NCBI GenBank assembly: GCA_964606415.1 | Contig: CAZSGN010000033.1 | Span: 1 to 15,766 of the forward strand | Origin: CAZSGN01 sp964606415 | GTDB taxonomy: Bacteria > Bacteroidota > Bacteroidia > Bacteroidales > JBBRXJ01 | DNA: 15,766 bases | Direction: 5' to 3' | Shown: positions 14,785 to 15,766 of the stretch, piece by piece | How the letters are laid out: every line of letters starts with the position of its first letter | Numbering within the stretch: the stretch's first letter is position 1 | Made by a program: the position numbers and the translations under genes | Notes under the pieces: model-generated | Told to the model about the DNA's origin: nothing | Seen by the model: the letters and a program-made list of their open reading frames with translations, nothing else | Databases searched by the model: none

Positions 14785-15189
14785 ATGCAAGAAATAATCC
14801 AAATAAAAACAGATAAACATGACGGTCTTTATGATATTACTTCACAGGTAGAGCAAATTGTGAGTCAATTTAACGTTGAGACCGGAATGGTTCAGGTTTA
14901 TGTTCAGGGTGCAACAGCGGGTATTATGATCCAGGAAAATTGGGATCAGTCTGTTCAAAATGATGTCGTGTCCCTGATGAATCAATTAATTCCATCCGGT
15001 ATCTGGGAACACGATGCTCAGGATAATAATGGCGATTCTCATTTAAAAGCTGGAATCGTAGGGCCATCAGAAACAATTCCGATAACAAACGGGCAAATGG
15101 CACTTTCTACCTGGCAAAATATTTTTGTTTGTGAATTTGATGGCCCCAGAAGCACCCGAAATGTGGTGGTAACCCTCTTTGCTGCTTAA
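14785..15189 (+). CDS. yjbQ: YjbQ/UPF0047 family protein
   Basis: Small cytoplasmic protein of 134 residues, the usual length of UPF0047/YjbQ. Motifs: LYDITSQV at 15-22, GMVQVYVQGATAGIMIQEN at 34-52, the metal-site-like WEHDAQDNNGDSHLKAGIVGPSETIPI stretch at 74-100 (H76, D77, H86), and the C-terminal STWQNIFVCEFDGPR at 108-122. E. coli YjbQ has weak thiamin-phosphate-synthase activity and the family carries that label, but the true role is unsettled. The ATG at 14785 gives the normal family N-terminus. It stands alone on the plus strand, divergent from the hydrolase/GSCFA pair and convergent with glgB, with only 42 bp between its stop and the glgB stop and no obvious terminator in between. 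Confidence 0.92.
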   Translation: MQEIIQIKTDKHDGLYDITSQVEQIVSQFNVETGMVQVYVQGATAGIMIQENWDQSVQNDVVSLMNQLIPSGIWEHDAQDNNGDSHLKAGIVGPSETIPITNGQMALSTWQNIFVCEFDGPRSTRNVVVTLFAA

Positions 15190-15231
15190 ATTCTTTATAT
15201 TTCTGCTTTGTTCCTTGTTCTTAGTTCTGAC

Positions 15232-15766
15232 TTAATCATGCACTTTTTTCATTTTTAATTTTCTCAATACCAGAGTGGTGCGGTTGGGCAGGTATATCTT
15301 AAGGTCTCTGCGGTGTTCAGATATTCGGTGTGTGTAGTAAGTTAATTTATTATCAACACGGTTATGTCCACCATATTCTTTTAGATCTGAATCTAGTATG
15401 ACCTGATATTTTCCTTCTTCTACAGGAATACCATATCCTTCATAGGAGGTAGAAGGGTGAAAGTTAAAGATAAAAAGCAAATTTTGTCTGGAAAAGGCAA
15501 GTACCTGATCCGAAGTGTTTTCATAAATAAGTTTTGCCAAAGGATCCTGGTAAAGTTCAGCCTCTTGCATGCGGTGGATCATATCTATATCAAAATCCCT
15601 GAGGTAATGATATTTTAGTTTTTTATTATCAACAAGAGACCACTGGCGTCTTGCATAATGAAACGACCAGTTATTTCCTTCCCTTGGAAAATCAATCCAT
15701 TCCGGGTGGCCAAATTCATTGCCCATAAAATTCAGGTAGCCGTTGCCTGCTGTTGCCAGGGTGATT
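15232..15766 (-). CDS. glgB: 1,4-alpha-glucan branching enzyme, C-terminal part
   Basis: 3' end of a gene that runs off the right edge of the window: 177 complete codons are present, from ITLATAGNGYLNF through MGNEFGHPEW to the TGA at 15234-15232. The first visible block, YLNFMGNEFGHPEW, IDFPREGN and YHYARRQWSL-like HYARRQWSLVDN, is the last conserved region of the GH13 catalytic barrel; LLFIFNFHPS, Y-Q-VILDSD-x-x-EYGGH and YLPNRTTLVL then form the C-terminal beta-sandwich. These match the animal/fungal GBE1 type (MGNEFGHPEW-x-DFPR-x-GN) rather than E. coli-type GlgB, as is usual for Bacteroidetes. The enzyme makes alpha-1,6 branches in glycogen in the cytoplasm. The ATG at 15726 is internal, not the start. 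Confidence 0.93.
   Translation of the reverse strand, partial: ITLATAGNGYLNFMGNEFGHPEWIDFPREGNNWSFHYARRQWSLVDNKKLKYHYLRDFDIDMIHRMQEAELYQDPLAKLIYENTSDQVLAFSRQNLLFIFNFHPSTSYEGYGIPVEEGKYQVILDSDLKEYGGHNRVDNKLTYYTHRISEHRRDLKIYLPNRTTLVLRKLKMKKVHD

Overview
The window looks like chromosomal DNA of an AT-rich Bacteroidetes bacterium, probably a marine or gut-type member of the Bacteroidales/Marinilabiliales. The evidence is a large TonB-dependent receptor with an N-terminal carboxypeptidase-regulatory-like domain, a SusC-type plug protein, a GSCFA-family gene, a LysM/periplasmic-binding-protein fusion, the phoH-purC gene order, an animal-type (GBE1-like) glycogen branching enzyme, and the near absence of Shine-Dalgarno sites. 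No rRNA, tRNA, CRISPR array, insertion sequence or phage gene was seen.

Layout. (1) 1-5125, plus strand: a tightly packed run of phoH (lacking its usual N-terminal domain), purC, a three-LysM lipo-/periplasmic-type binding protein and a LarA-like (DUF2088) nickel-racemase homologue. It is closed by two hairpins at 5134-5226. (2) 5239-6975, minus strand: kdgK followed by eda, the last two steps of 2-keto-3-deoxygluconate (uronate/alginate/pectin) catabolism. (3) 7095-8514, minus strand: a GNAT acetyltransferase and an HdeD/DUF308 six-helix membrane protein, separated by 280 bp with no gene. (4) 8689-12715, minus strand, envelope genes: TonB-dependent receptor, DUF2271 protein, then a stand-alone plug protein with no barrel. 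Each is separated from the next by about 160-170 bp containing inverted repeats. (5) 12861-14692, minus strand: an alpha/beta-hydrolase-fold gene translationally coupled (ATGA) to a GSCFA gene. (6) 14785-15189, plus strand: yjbQ; then the 3' end of glgB (minus) runs off the right edge.

The most notable observations are in block 5. The GSCFA gene is one continuous reading frame of 333 codons interrupted by a single TAG, exactly where the family normally has Trp (GT-A/S-W-VYE). Its coupled upstream partner has the hydrolase fold signature but Gly at the nucleophile-Ser position and Asn at the acid position. Either this two-gene unit is decaying, or it has non-catalytic and readthrough features. 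None of the 15 genes that end in the window uses TAG as its stop (11 TAA, 4 TGA), and the truncated phoH frame is also closed upstream by a TAG. TAG reassignment therefore deserves a check, although a simple TGG-to-TAG nonsense change is the more economical explanation. I found no obviously new multi-gene system; the other genes belong to recognisable families.
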